Source of the DNA: Gammaproteobacteria bacterium
GTDB taxonomy: Bacteria; Pseudomonadota; Gammaproteobacteria; SZUA-229
Assembly (NCBI GenBank): GCA_029881795.1
Contig: JAOULX010000005.1
Location: forward strand, 1 to 64,000
Direction of reading: 5' to 3'
Length of the DNA: 64,000 bases
Both the position numbers and the translations under genes were made by a program. Of the stretch, positions 56,449 to 64,000 are shown one piece after another; position 1 is the first letter of the stretch, and each line of letters starts with the position of its first letter. The notes beneath the pieces were generated by a model. It saw only the letters and a list, made by a program, of their open reading frames with translations, was not told the DNA's origin and did no database searches.

Positions 56449-57501
56449 CTTTTCGAATTTCAGATTCAGCATTTCTATAAGACGTTTCGCTTTGAAAGGG
56501 TCGATAGATACCGAAGTGCTCAATGGATGATAGATATCAAATTGATCCCGAACCTCAGCAGGCTTAATGCCATTAGAAAGCTTGGGTGCTACCGTTTTCC
56601 ATTTTATTGACAGTCTGTGCATACAGTCTCCTTGTAGTCGATCTTCGCTACTTCCAACCTTTGCAAGCTTATATGATTCAGGCTTTTCAATTACACCCCA
56701 GCCAATTGCACCATAACCCTTAGAATAGGCAACAATTACATCGCCTGATATGTAGCTGGTTAATATTTTTTCTCCTTGGTCACCTGGCGCACTATCAAAA
56801 CATGCTGGTATTTGTTTTTCCTCAACTAGATACTCCCACCACTTTTGATCTGCACGAGCGATATTGTGCCAGTAATAACTCGGCTCTCTAGCAGTTGCGC
56901 CAAATGCAAGAGGATTCAATATGTCTTTCGAACGGTCGAAGGCAATACTAAAAGAAATAAACCGTTTCTCATCAATTTCAGTTGGTTCATATTGGATACA
57001 GCGAAATGCAACACCATTATTTGAAAGCCATTCGCCCATTGAATAGATAGTAGGATCAAATTCTCTAGCCAATAAAATAATTCGACTTGATTTATTTATA
57101 TCTTTTAGAGTGGCATTTCCACCGATAAATGAGTTTATTTCTTCTTCTAGTTGAGTATTTGTTTTTGAAAACCTTTTTATGAAATCTTGGCCTTTGTATG
57201 CTGAAAAATCAGCAAGATATTGTAATGCTTGGGTTTCAACACCCAAGAAGCCACGATCACGTTTTAGCTCAATGATTACCCCATTTCCATAGCGATCTAT
57301 GGCAAGAATATCGGCTCTTTTCTTAAACTTTGTTTTAACCTGATTGCTAACTATTAAAAGCGGCTCTCCAATGACGGAAGGATCAAGGATATTGTTATCA
57401 CTATCAGCGGATACTATAAATTTTTCAACATCCAGTTCGCGAGGCTGCCATTTAGAGAGATACCTCTTTAAAGAATTATTTTTCGTAATCTCGAATAACA
57501 T
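56443..57501 (-). CDS. NucS-like (PD-(D/E)XK) nuclease with C-terminal sensor-like domain
   Basis: A 352-residue protein alone in its cassette. A DUF91/NucS-like nuclease core is visible: Asp64 in RADILAID, Glu78-Leu-Lys80 in GVIIELKRD and Gln91 in ETQALQYLADF, the order D...ExK...QxxxY. The C-terminal ~130 residues (GEKILTSYISGDVIVAYS, YGAIGWGVI) resemble EVE/PUA-like modified-base readers; this is inference from a short pattern. Such fusions occur in modification-dependent restriction. Its stop lies inside attC1. Confidence 0.72.
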   Translation of the reverse strand: MLFEITKNNSLKRYLSKWQPRELDVEKFIVSADSDNNILDPSVIGEPLLIVSNQVKTKFKKRADILAIDRYGNGVIIELKRDRGFLGVETQALQYLADFSAYKGQDFIKRFSKTNTQLEEEINSFIGGNATLKDINKSSRIILLAREFDPTIYSMGEWLSNNGVAFRCIQYEPTEIDEKRFISFSIAFDRSKDILNPLAFGATAREPSYYWHNIARADQKWWEYLVEEKQIPACFDSAPGDQGEKILTSYISGDVIVAYSKGYGAIGWGVIEKPESYKLAKVGSSEDRLQGDCMHRLSIKWKTVAPKLSNGIKPAEVRDQFDIYHPLSTSVSIDPFKAKRLIEMLNLKFEKV

Positions 57502-57517
57502 GAAAGCTTCCTATTGG

Positions 57518-57601
57518 GTATAACGCTGTGCTCAGCGGAAAATTGCCTGTGTAGCTGATAGGCGAAGCAGGTGATTTTTCCGCTGAAGCTAATTGTTAGA
57601 T
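57518..57601 (-). repeat. attC site 2
   Basis: Minus strand: ATCTAAC ... GTTATAC, 84 bases. The arms contain the perfect complement CAGCGGAAAA/TTTTCCGCTG. ATCTAAC fits RYYYAAC exactly. Confidence 0.88.
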
Positions 57602-57608
57602 TTATTTG

Positions 57609-59378
57609 TTAATCAATACTTAAAACTATTTCTATTTGTTCAAAAATAGGCCTAAAGCATTCAAATTCCTCATCTTCTTGTTGAAGCACCCATTTGGCAA
57701 ATTTCATTTTAGTATCTTTTTTAACCTTCCTTGATAAGTAAAGGTAATTCCCTGGTAAGTTACTTGCATATATTTCTGTAAGATTAATGGTTGTTGGTAA
57801 TTCAGGATCGTTCGCCTTGACAATTCTGTCATCAAGTTCGATTGTTCCTTCTTCTAACGCTCTATTTATTAAGTCAGCAGAAAACATAAACTCTATTGGT
57901 ATGGGTAGATTTAAATGATCGCCTTCTCTAGCTTTAAGGTCAGCCTCAATATCCTGTAATACAGCTGGTAAAGGCAAAATACCTGCATATAAATGTCGAC
58001 TATGAGAAATTACTACAAAATCAGTGTCGCCAACACACTTGTTATCCTTGAACTCTTTCATTTGCTTTCGCCCTTCACTATCACGATCAAGCAAGCCTAT
58101 AATAGGGTGGCTCACTTCCTTTGATAGCACCTTGGCAGATTTTAAATATGGGGGAATATTTGTTGCGCCACCAGCGTGAATAAATTCACATATCTTCTCA
58201 CGCTCTGGATATAATCTGTTAAATGCCTCTTCCATTATCATCTTATCTGTCGGCCCCTCTACGATTACATGGGGTATGTTTCCTGCTTTAACTTCCATAT
58301 CTAGTCGATCAACAGTTGCACTTAGATCTTTTATTTGTTGATAAGCCTCCTTGGCTCTAGCAGCAACTAGTGCTGCTACTCCTAGCTTGCTATCAAGTAG
58401 ATCTTGTGAGCTGACTAATTCGGCTTTTGTTTCTTGCTCGCCATTCACAAGTTCTTGGTGCACAAACCACTTGCTAACATGCGTACCAGATAAATCATAA
58501 AATGCTGGAGAGTGTGTTGTAAGAAAAACCTGATTCTCTATGCAAAACTCACTATCAAATTGACCTGCTAGCTCAAATGCTGGGCCCATCTCTAAGGATG
58601 TTTCAGGTTCTTCATAGGCCCATATATGATGTTTTTTTGAATGTTTAGCTACAAAGTCTAATATAAATGGAATATGACGGCTCTGTATTCCATCGCCTCT
58701 TTTTTGTAATGGGATGCTATGGCCACTATATCCTGTAGAAAAATCGAGAGCATTAAAAAGTATCTTAAGATCTGTAGGTGGCTGGATATTGCTTTCTATA
58801 CCAACACCGTTGAGGATACGATCGCTCATTTCTTCAGTGTTTTCATTAATAACTTTTATCAATTCTTCAGTAGAATTAACAAGCCCAGCTTTTTCATCAT
58901 CAAGGAGAGCATCATGAAGCAACGAAAGAAAGTGTGCAAAAATATCTCTGCCTCGCACAGCTGGAACATAGTGAAATGATAGCTTGTTCAAAAACTTTGC
59001 TAGTATGATAGTTGAAACGTCTTTCGGGTATGCGATTTCAGGCTGATCCGAATATCTGTTCCAGGTCTTTTTTATTACAAATTCATTTGGCAGGGATTTC
59101 CAATTTAAAAAATTATTGAAATATACTTTAATCCATATTGTTGCCCTTCCCTTTGCAGAACGAGCTTCTTGCTCTCTTTTTCTCGTCAAGTCATCTAGAA
59201 AGGAAAAGACTTGTTCGTGCTCGGTTTTATTATTAAAAAACAGATTAAGTGACTTAAGAATATTAGATTTGCCGCTATCATTGGCCCCGATAAATATATT
59301 AAGATCGCTGACATCTTTAAGATCAACAGAGTAGGTGGATCTAAAGTAATTTATTTCTATTTTCGTTATTATTTTCAT
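57609..59378 (-). CDS. OLD-family ATPase with TOPRIM nuclease domain
   Basis: A 589-residue protein. The ABC/SMC-type ATPase has Walker A GANDSGKSN (31-39), a signature-like RGDGIQSRH (227-235), and Walker B WAYEEPE (253-259). The TOPRIM domain starts at VEGPTDK (Glu375) and has the LLDRDSEG Asp pair (431/433). This is the overcoming-lysogenization-defect layout, used in anti-phage systems. No partner helicase (GajB) or reverse transcriptase is next to it, and an attC lies on each side, so it is a solo class of OLD. Confidence 0.85.
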   Translation of the reverse strand: MKIITKIEINYFRSTYSVDLKDVSDLNIFIGANDSGKSNILKSLNLFFNNKTEHEQVFSFLDDLTRKREQEARSAKGRATIWIKVYFNNFLNWKSLPNEFVIKKTWNRYSDQPEIAYPKDVSTIILAKFLNKLSFHYVPAVRGRDIFAHFLSLLHDALLDDEKAGLVNSTEELIKVINENTEEMSDRILNGVGIESNIQPPTDLKILFNALDFSTGYSGHSIPLQKRGDGIQSRHIPFILDFVAKHSKKHHIWAYEEPETSLEMGPAFELAGQFDSEFCIENQVFLTTHSPAFYDLSGTHVSKWFVHQELVNGEQETKAELVSSQDLLDSKLGVAALVAARAKEAYQQIKDLSATVDRLDMEVKAGNIPHVIVEGPTDKMIMEEAFNRLYPEREKICEFIHAGGATNIPPYLKSAKVLSKEVSHPIIGLLDRDSEGRKQMKEFKDNKCVGDTDFVVISHSRHLYAGILPLPAVLQDIEADLKAREGDHLNLPIPIEFMFSADLINRALEEGTIELDDRIVKANDPELPTTINLTEIYASNLPGNYLYLSRKVKKDTKMKFAKWVLQQEDEEFECFRPIFEQIEIVLSID

Positions 59379-59422
59379 ATGCTAAATATTATTTGATCAG
59401 AAGCTTTATTCTATGTGTACAA

Positions 59423-59506
59423 ATCTAACGATTCAATAAGGGGCCGCCGCAGTTTGGCGGTCCCAGCGCGCGCTTTTTGCGTGCGATCTTGATTGGCTTG
59501 TTATGT
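59423..59506 (-). repeat. attC site 3
   Basis: Minus strand: ACATAAC ... GTTAGAT, 84 bases, with a GC-rich palindromic middle. The TAA stop of the cyclase-like gene is part of the ACATAAC core. Confidence 0.85.
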
Positions 59507-60223
59507 GTCATTACCTAATCTGCTTCCTTCGATCCACCGTTGCGGAGGGCATGGTTCAGTTTTTATATAATTTTCGAATTTCTCTTTTAATTGGTCTTCA
59601 GCACCAAACGCCAGATTGGCTTTTTGGGAAATATACTTAGCCAATTCATTTTCGTCTGACTGCCAATTTACAAAGCTTATATTTGAAGCAGTTTTCGTAA
59701 CTCGTTCTGTTGGTATAATCGAAAACTGCATATTATCCACAACCAAAACATTCCCCGATACTTTACTAGCCAACTTATGAGCTTTTGTTAAAGCAGTACC
59801 CATGACGGGTATCGATGTCATTAAGCCCGCACCAAGTTGCAATCTTCCATCTTGTGAATTTCGCATTTCATCTGGATAACATCCATTGATACCAGACATG
59901 CCACCTGTAGAAATAGCCACTTTAGTTGCGTAGCCTTTTAGTAACATGTGCCTCATCAAGGCTGTTGCTATGGCGATACAGCGCCCGGCATCGGTCTCTT
60001 CAAAGTCCGAAACAATAATAAAACCATCACCAAATTGATGAGCGAATATCCTATCGCTTTCATTTATGTTGGGATCACCCGGATAAACATTTATTCCAAT
60101 TTGGATAATGGAGTGCATTAATTCACGAAGGCCCAAAATAGCTTTTGACTGGTTATCGTAATTCGATTCGTAGAGGTTAGAAAATCCTTCTATATCGATA
60201 TTTAGACCCCACCGCTTATCCAT
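59501..60223 (-). CDS. Class III nucleotide-cyclase-like protein
   Basis: A 240-residue protein. DIEGFSNLYE (Asp10) and HQFGDGFIIVSD (Asp66) are the two metal-binding Asp motifs of class III cyclases, 56 residues apart. AISTGGMSG matches a later core strand. A stand-alone cyclase domain without a membrane sensor resembles the Pycsar cyclases (cCMP/cUMP) of phage defence. No effector gene is in the same cassette. The product nucleotide cannot be read from sequence. Confidence 0.72.
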   Translation of the reverse strand: MDKRWGLNIDIEGFSNLYESNYDNQSKAILGLRELMHSIIQIGINVYPGDPNINESDRIFAHQFGDGFIIVSDFEETDAGRCIAIATALMRHMLLKGYATKVAISTGGMSGINGCYPDEMRNSQDGRLQLGAGLMTSIPVMGTALTKAHKLASKVSGNVLVVDNMQFSIIPTERVTKTASNISFVNWQSDENELAKYISQKANLAFGAEDQLKEKFENYIKTEPCPPQRWIEGSRLGNDT

Positions 60224-60248
60224 TATTTATAGCTCATTAGTATTAAAC

Positions 60249-60320
60249 ACATAACGCCGCGCTCTGCGGCAAATTTGGAGCGCAGCGGAAAATTTGTCCG
60301 ACAGCAGCGCCTTGTTATAT
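60249..60320 (-). repeat. attC site 4
   Basis: Minus strand: ATATAACAAGGCGCTG ... GCGGCGTTATGT, 72 bases, including the GCGC-rich stem. It begins four bases after the ATPase stop. Confidence 0.88.
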
Positions 60321-60324
60321 GCGA

Positions 60325-62988
60325 CTATAAAGAATATATATTCTGTCTCTGCAAAAATGCTCTTTCTCCTCCTTCGAGGATTGCACAGCAATCTTTCTGT
60401 ATAGATTCCCTATCGATCGATCCTCGATTTACAATCGACGTCTTATCACTTGTGCTTCGTAAAGGGACAATTAATTCTGCATCGCCCAGAACTGCAATAT
60501 TTGCATTATGCGTAACGATAATTACCTGTCTCATTTCTTTTATCTTCTTTAGATTTGCAACAATAGTTTTGTATACAAATTCGCTGTCTAGGTGATCTTC
60601 GGGCTGATCAATTAACAGTGGAATATTATTTTTAGATTGAATGAGAATTGCCAGTAGAATTGACTGCTGCTGACCTAACGACAACTTAGATATTGACTTA
60701 GAGATATTCCTTTTCTTACCTCCTACTTCTACTACTTTGGTCACCAAAATGTGTGGCCTGTCTTCGTATGTAAGCGATTGGAAATCCTCATATGAATTAT
60801 TCTCTCCGACTTGATCAAATATTCTCTCTATATCTTCATCTGATAAAACACGATCCCCATTCTCATCCAGTATTTTTACAAATGTCGACTTTCGTCGACG
60901 CTTAACTTCTGAAGAAAAGGTTATAGGTGACATATGAGAGGCTATAATTTCTGACCTTTTAACCTGGGAAGTCCTCCATCCCATCATTTGCTTGAGAAGC
61001 TCTTCGAACCTTGGCGAGTAACTCCCTTCGGTGAACTTCGCGGAAACGAACAAACCATCAACTGAATTTTTTAAATTATTATTTATCTGTGTGCTAAAGG
61101 AATATCGTTCTTTATAAATACTTTTTTTCAGATCAAACCGGTTTTTCAGTAGCTCAGCTCTTTCCTTCTCTGTTTCAGTCAGCTTAATCTGGTCAGCTTT
61201 GAGCTTTCTAAGGCGTTTCTCATAATACTCAAGATCTTTAGCAATCTGATTAATCTTACCAATATCAAAAGGAATTCCTGCTTTTTCTAATTCCGACTTT
61301 TTGTCGTCAATTTGTTGTTGAATTTCGGACTCTTTTGATCTCCATGATTCGAGTTGAATTTTAAGAAGACCAACTTTTTCTTCTAAGGCAACGTTCAACT
61401 CGTCTGATTTACCTTCCACAATTTCAGAAAACTCGTTAACAAGCTTCTTTACTTGGGCTATTTGGTCTCTTCCTACAATGATTTCATCAGCACAAAATTC
61501 ATCAAAGTATTCAAATAACGTTGAATCTTTAAGAACCTCCCGATAGCTTTTAACAAGATTATTTAGCTGTTCTATTAGATCGTCCCTTATCCCCTTCTCT
61601 TTAACCAAAGCAACTTGGTGCTTAACAAGATCGCCAACCTTGTCTTGCTCTAGTCGCGACTTCTTCTCCTTTAGAGAATTAAGTTGCCGCTCGGTATCTT
61701 TTATTGCTGCAACCTCAATTCGCAACTTCCCTATAGTGCTTTGATTATCAAGCAGCAACTGGCAGACATTTTCATCTTCCAATTTTAAATGCTCTATTTC
61801 CAAAAACCCGTCGAGAAAGTCTAGCAAATTTTTAGGATCGTCATCACTGTTCTTAATTGTATCGGCCGTTTCACTTTGCCCATAACACTCCATAGGAACT
61901 TTTTGGAGGCCATCATCACCATCCGTGTGATTGAATGCATAACCATTCTTGGATCGACGGAATTCAATTACTTTTCCTGTTTCATCTTCATAAAACAAAC
62001 TAATATCATCGGGCCACACGTCGCTATCAACAACATCCTTTGAGGATTCATTTCCTGATGCTACGCGAATAATCTCCATCAATGTTGACTTACCAGTTCC
62101 CCTACCTCCTATTATGCAGCTTAGATTATTACTAAAATCAATAAACTGATCATCTAGGAGCCCTCCCTTAATCTGCACTTTGACAAATTTTGGAACCTTT
62201 TCAGGGATTACATCTTCGACACGAACTCGGGATTCATAGGACATCAAAGCAATGCGGAGTGCCTGAAAACTCAATTCATCGACCTTAAAACGTGTTAGTT
62301 TCTTATTTCCTTCTGCGTTTGTTCCAAGCTTATTTATTGAATGTGAATCAGATGACATGACTTTAGGTAGTATTACATCATCATGGAGGTTAAGTTTTTT
62401 TCTTCTCTCTTTTACTAGAGCCAATCGATTACTATCTGGATCTTCATCTGTATAAAGCTCATAACTACCTTTTTTACTTATTTCAAGCGCAAGCAATGCT
62501 GGATGGCAGAATATATCATCCATTTGAGAATTAAATCGTACTACCGTCTTTTCAAATCCTGAATCTAACTCAATATGTGCAAGGATTCCAAAACCATTGA
62601 ATTGAGAAGCTACATTTAAGCACTCAACAATTCCCTGCGAGCAGCGCTCTTTGTCCTCAGCTATAGTAAGCTTCCCATGAAAGGATCTTAACTCTTGAAA
62701 GCTAGAAAAATAAACAAGAAGGTGGCCCTGTGTTGTGCTTACCTCAATTCCGGGTACTACAAATATATCCTTGCCTTCAGCATAATTAATTGCAGCCTTA
62801 CTATTTAAAATTTCGTTGTGATCTGTAATGCTAATTATTTTCAGATTAGACTCTATTGCTGTGTCTACAATTTGTTCAGGCGTCATATTTTGATCAGTAA
62901 CGTCAAAAGAACCTGAATCTTTTCCATAAGAATGTATGTGAAGATCAGCTCGAATAAACCTAGCTCCATTGTTAAAGGTAATATCCAA
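60325..62988 (-). CDS. PHP-domain/SMC-like AAA ATPase (TrlF-like)
   Basis: An 887-residue protein. The N-terminal PHP phosphoesterase domain has ADLHIHSYG (His17/His19), ITDHNE (56-59), VPGIEVST (Glu82), ILAHIE and SDSHSIN. An ABC-type ATPase follows, with Walker A GGRGTGKST (294-302), a long coiled coil (about 400-640), signature LSLGQQQS and Walker B LLIDQPEDHLD. The layout fits PHP-ATPases found in defence islands. The PHP domain could cleave nucleic acid or nucleotides under ATPase control; no substrate is known. Confidence 0.82.
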   Translation of the reverse strand: MDITFNNGARFIRADLHIHSYGKDSGSFDVTDQNMTPEQIVDTAIESNLKIISITDHNEILNSKAAINYAEGKDIFVVPGIEVSTTQGHLLVYFSSFQELRSFHGKLTIAEDKERCSQGIVECLNVASQFNGFGILAHIELDSGFEKTVVRFNSQMDDIFCHPALLALEISKKGSYELYTDEDPDSNRLALVKERRKKLNLHDDVILPKVMSSDSHSINKLGTNAEGNKKLTRFKVDELSFQALRIALMSYESRVRVEDVIPEKVPKFVKVQIKGGLLDDQFIDFSNNLSCIIGGRGTGKSTLMEIIRVASGNESSKDVVDSDVWPDDISLFYEDETGKVIEFRRSKNGYAFNHTDGDDGLQKVPMECYGQSETADTIKNSDDDPKNLLDFLDGFLEIEHLKLEDENVCQLLLDNQSTIGKLRIEVAAIKDTERQLNSLKEKKSRLEQDKVGDLVKHQVALVKEKGIRDDLIEQLNNLVKSYREVLKDSTLFEYFDEFCADEIIVGRDQIAQVKKLVNEFSEIVEGKSDELNVALEEKVGLLKIQLESWRSKESEIQQQIDDKKSELEKAGIPFDIGKINQIAKDLEYYEKRLRKLKADQIKLTETEKERAELLKNRFDLKKSIYKERYSFSTQINNNLKNSVDGLFVSAKFTEGSYSPRFEELLKQMMGWRTSQVKRSEIIASHMSPITFSSEVKRRRKSTFVKILDENGDRVLSDEDIERIFDQVGENNSYEDFQSLTYEDRPHILVTKVVEVGGKKRNISKSISKLSLGQQQSILLAILIQSKNNIPLLIDQPEDHLDSEFVYKTIVANLKKIKEMRQVIIVTHNANIAVLGDAELIVPLRSTSDKTSIVNRGSIDRESIQKDCCAILEGGERAFLQRQNIYSL

Positions 62989-63092
62989 AATAATCTCCTA
63001 CTCCTAAATGCGCAGCACTAACAGTGCTACAAATATTACATTCAGCTCTTTTCGAGCCTAGATAAAATTTCGAACTACTCGATCTGACGGGC

Positions 63093-63164
63093 ATATAACG
63101 TTCAAGCTGTGCGGTGCAAACGAAGCGCAGCGTAGTTTGCATCCGAACGAGTGCCTTGTTAGCG
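63093..63164 (-). repeat. attC site 5
   Basis: Minus strand: CGCTAACAAGGCACTCG ... GAACGTTATAT, 72 bases. Long arms GATGCAAAC/GTTTGCAcC pair in the middle. Confidence 0.88.
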
Positions 63165-63171
63165 CATGCTG

Positions 63172-63999
63172 TTAGTTGACTGAAACGCATTTTAACTTTA
63201 CGTTAAGAATCTTTGCTCTTTCCTTTAGTTCGGGAGTGAGCTGTCGCTCAGTAACTAATATAGATTGAACGTTTACAGAATATGGGGCGTGTTCAGCGAT
63301 TTTAACTTCTCTATACTTAACGCACTGATATATGCCTCTTTTGAAGTCTTCATCGTTTGAGCGTATAGACTTCACCTCTACCGTGACAAAAGAATCACCC
63401 TCAGAAAATAGAACATCAATTTCGTCACCGGATAGAAGCCGAGATTCTTTTACCCCAGTACCAAATGATTGACGAATACCGATAGCCTTGGGGTTGTTTG
63501 AAACCCAGTTCTTGAGTTTTTTATGCTCTTTGCTTTCAGCAGGGCCTCCATGATGTGGTGTCTTATAATTGTCATCATTTGCTTCTTGCTTTTTTCTTAG
63601 CGCAGGTGTTTTCTTTCCGAAGAGTTTATTATTTAAATCGCTCCATTTTGTATATTCGAAAATCTTTTTACGCTCTCTTTCGATTATTTCTTTTTTTCTT
63701 TTTAGTGAAACCTTATTCCATTTACGAAGACTTTCATCATTATATCTATCGGCAAGATAACCACCCACACCTACACCAGGTATTCCATTTGGTCTTGTGA
63801 TTAAAACATTGATAAGTGGTGCTTTTGGGGCTACTTCTAAGATTTGATTCATTAGGGACCCAGCTACATGCCCGATTTGCGTGGGAAATATTGTTTTTAT
63901 TTTAAGTTGATGCTCTAACTCAGAGCCAATATCACCATAAGTAATGAATGGCTCGCCAGAGCCAATACACTCAAGAAGCATGGCCATTGCGAACGGAGG
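63172..63999 (-). CDS. Restriction-endonuclease-like cassette protein, 5' end off window
   Basis: At least 271 residues. The first in-frame Met (63987) is preceded by further open codons to the edge, so the true start is probably outside. A basic middle part (RKKEIIERERKKIFEY) is followed by a C-terminal DEIDVLFSEGDSFVTVEVKS, a D...ExK core typical of PD-(D/E)XK nucleases. The stop is eight bases before attC5. It would be the fifth cassette. Confidence 0.7.
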   Translation of the reverse strand, partial: PPFAMAMLLECIGSGEPFITYGDIGSELEHQLKIKTIFPTQIGHVAGSLMNQILEVAPKAPLINVLITRPNGIPGVGVGGYLADRYNDESLRKWNKVSLKRKKEIIERERKKIFEYTKWSDLNNKLFGKKTPALRKKQEANDDNYKTPHHGGPAESKEHKKLKNWVSNNPKAIGIRQSFGTGVKESRLLSGDEIDVLFSEGDSFVTVEVKSIRSNDEDFKRGIYQCVKYREVKIAEHAPYSVNVQSILVTERQLTPELKERAKILNVKLKCVSVN

Positions 64000-64000
64000 G

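Larger units (their letters stand above)
56378..64000 (-). mobile_element. Integron gene-cassette array
   Basis: Five attC-like sites of 71-84 bases separate five genes, all on the minus strand. Each gene is followed within 0-12 bases by its own attC, and nothing else lies between. Cassette limits inferred from the G/TT cut in the R' sites are 56384-57523, 57524-59428, 59429-60254, 60255-63098, and 63099 onward past the edge. The coding is more AT-rich than in the left part of the window. By array polarity, the intI integrase and Pc promoter are expected to the right of 64000. Confidence 0.88.

Noticed and set aside
56218-56610. 130-codon plus-strand ORF
   Set aside because: It crosses repeat C, attC1 and the antisense of the NucS-like gene, and has no family signature.
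62972-63190. 72-codon minus-strand ORF between the PHP-ATPase and the fifth cassette gene
   Set aside because: It spans the whole attC5 site and both flanking gene ends, so it is a chance frame through the recombination site.

Overview
The window looks like a chromosomal segment of a gammaproteobacterium of moderate GC content. The evidence is the gene content: ErpA, RppH, the anmK/M23 endopeptidase pair, a complete Rsx(Rnf) operon followed by nth, bactofilin, and a Fur-type box. The exact lineage cannot be fixed by reading; a marine or methylotroph-like group is a guess. The left 28 kb is mostly housekeeping: tyrS, a cell-wall peptidase and anmK, citrate synthase, erpA, bactofilin, argC, a TlpA-like thioredoxin, hemJ, rppH, a HAD phosphatase, an HDOD protein and dcd. 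An iron-type pair follows (Fur box, di-haem peroxidase lipoprotein, LbtU-like porin), then apbC, metG, a diguanylate cyclase, a universal stress protein, rsxABCDGE-nth and a GGDEF/EAL protein.

From 28.5 to 34.4 kb lies a RiPP metallophore-type locus. It holds an HvfA-like secreted precursor with eight EGKCG pentapeptides, an MNIO (DUF692) enzyme, its DUF2063 partner and a DoxX protein. Unusually, a TPP-dependent acetolactate-synthase-like enzyme and an FMN glutamate-synthase-like enzyme sit between the precursor and its maturation genes. TetR, DsrE2, ABC exporter, aldehyde dehydrogenase and disulfide reductase genes follow, with two dyad symmetries that look like operators.

From 40.9 to 52.4 kb is a nitrogen-scavenging regulon that is best read as guanidine, not urea, catabolism. 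It has an ABC importer, a NikR-like regulator that has lost two of four nickel ligands, two DUF1989 proteins (carboxyguanidine deiminase type), a 'urea carboxylase' family enzyme and allophanate hydrolase. A two-hairpin guanidine-II (mini-ykkC) riboswitch sits directly in front of the carboxylase. The importer start region and a divergent TIM-barrel gene each carry a sigma-54 promoter match, placed symmetrically about one NtrC-like site.

From 52.5 to 56.4 kb are assorted genes: DUF3050, a membrane protein, an ArsM-like methyltransferase under a MerR-type promoter, a 46-residue Cys/His-rich secreted peptide, and three copies of a palindromic GTAGGTTGGGGTGA repeat.

From 56.38 kb to the right edge the sequence is an integron gene-cassette array. 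Five attC-like sites separate single-gene cassettes, all on the minus strand. The cassettes encode a NucS-like nuclease, an OLD-type ATPase/TOPRIM protein, a class III nucleotide-cyclase-like protein, a PHP-SMC-type ATPase and a restriction-endonuclease-like protein. This resembles a cassette-borne anti-phage defence arsenal. No integrase is in the window; it would be expected beyond the right edge.
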